Positions 63,842 to 64,000 of a stretch of 64,000 nucleotides of DNA are shown piece after piece. Each line of letters starts with the position of its first letter. The first letter of the stretch is position 1. Below the pieces are notes generated by a model, which saw only the letters and a list, made by a program, of their open reading frames with translations, did not search any database and had not been told where the DNA came from. A program made the position numbers and the translations under genes. Origin of the DNA: Pseudolysobacter antarcticus (GTDB lineage: Bacteria > Pseudomonadota > Gammaproteobacteria > Xanthomonadales > Rhodanobacteraceae); NCBI RefSeq assembly GCF_004168365.1, contig NZ_CP035704.1:4647780-4711779 (forward strand), given 5' to 3'.

Positions 63842-64000
63842 GGAATACGCACTGGCAACGTGTTGGAGATGCCGGATGGGTCACCCCGGTGACTATTGTT
63901 TCACAGTTTCTTTTCTGGCGATGTTGCTGCCTTGCGCGCCGTTTATCTGGCGCGTTTGGTCCTGTTTGTTGCGCGCAGCAAACACCCTCGCACGACATGG

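Noticed and set aside
63890..63905. TGTTTCACA as a DnaA box near the origin side
   Set aside because: Two mismatches to TTATNCACA and no second box nearby in the window; the true oriC is expected beyond 64000.
1..64000. CRISPR arrays, rRNA, transposases and phage structural genes
   Set aside because: No regularly spaced repeats, rRNA signatures, transposase-like proteins or phage genes were seen on either strand.

Overview
The window is 64 kb of a GC-rich gammaproteobacterial chromosome, almost certainly from the Xanthomonadales (Lysobacterales), most like the Rhodanobacteraceae side of that order. The reasons are gene order and style. These include mnmE-yidC-rnpA-rpmH at the right end, the run topA-tsaC / smg-dprA / LysM / def-fmt-rsmB-DUF4390-ntrY, a DUF2782 gene divergent from polA, a Spot42/sX13-like sRNA position downstream of polA, a CRP/Clp-type palindrome, a dipeptidyl peptidase and a TonB-dependent receptor. 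The right end is the usual origin-proximal block; dnaA/oriC would be expected just beyond 64000 but is not in view. The species cannot be named from the sequence.

Layout. 1-9800: a membrane Ser/Thr kinase with a CRP-like site in front, uvrD, a RidA protein, a short-chain dehydrogenase, a C-rich-loop sRNA, polA and a DUF2782 exported protein. 9800-18400: an orphan AMP-dependent ligase, topA-tsaC, smg, dprA, a LysM protein and def. 17.8-29.5 kb: def, fmt, rsmB, DUF4390 and ntrY run in one direction, with the last four translationally coupled. A 4.4 kb envelope-glycosylation block (ArnT-like, GT4, GT2 and an unknown) then separates ntrY from ntrX. 29.6-32.1 kb: 3-hydroxybutyrate dehydrogenase coupled to a DUF3734 patatin, and a TPR protein. 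32-41.7 kb: a secreted BNR/sortilin-like protein, DUF427, a VWA/MoxR pair split by a plus-strand lipoprotein plus two tiny cysteine-rich exported peptides, a VOC protein and a cNMP-domain patatin. 41.9-52.4 kb: oligopeptidase A, a phosphodiesterase/TonB-receptor pair, xthA-UPF0149 and a TPR Ser/Thr kinase. 52.5-54.5 kb: an AT-richer foreign gene encoding a GHKL ATPase fused to a RecB-type PD-(D/E)XK nuclease. 54.9-63.8 kb: pirin, a TonB-family protein, GST-DPP4, then mnmE, yidC, rnpA and rpmH.

Most of the window is housekeeping (replication and repair, translation start and end, tRNA modification, membrane insertion). The parts most worth attention are the foreign GHKL-nuclease protein (candidate phage defence), the cysteine-rich peptide pair at 38 kb, the sX13-like sRNA, and an NtrX regulator that lacks the sigma-54 contact loop. 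No rRNA, tRNA, CRISPR array or transposase was found. Start codons were set from Shine-Dalgarno spacing and family N-termini, so several differ from the longest open frame.
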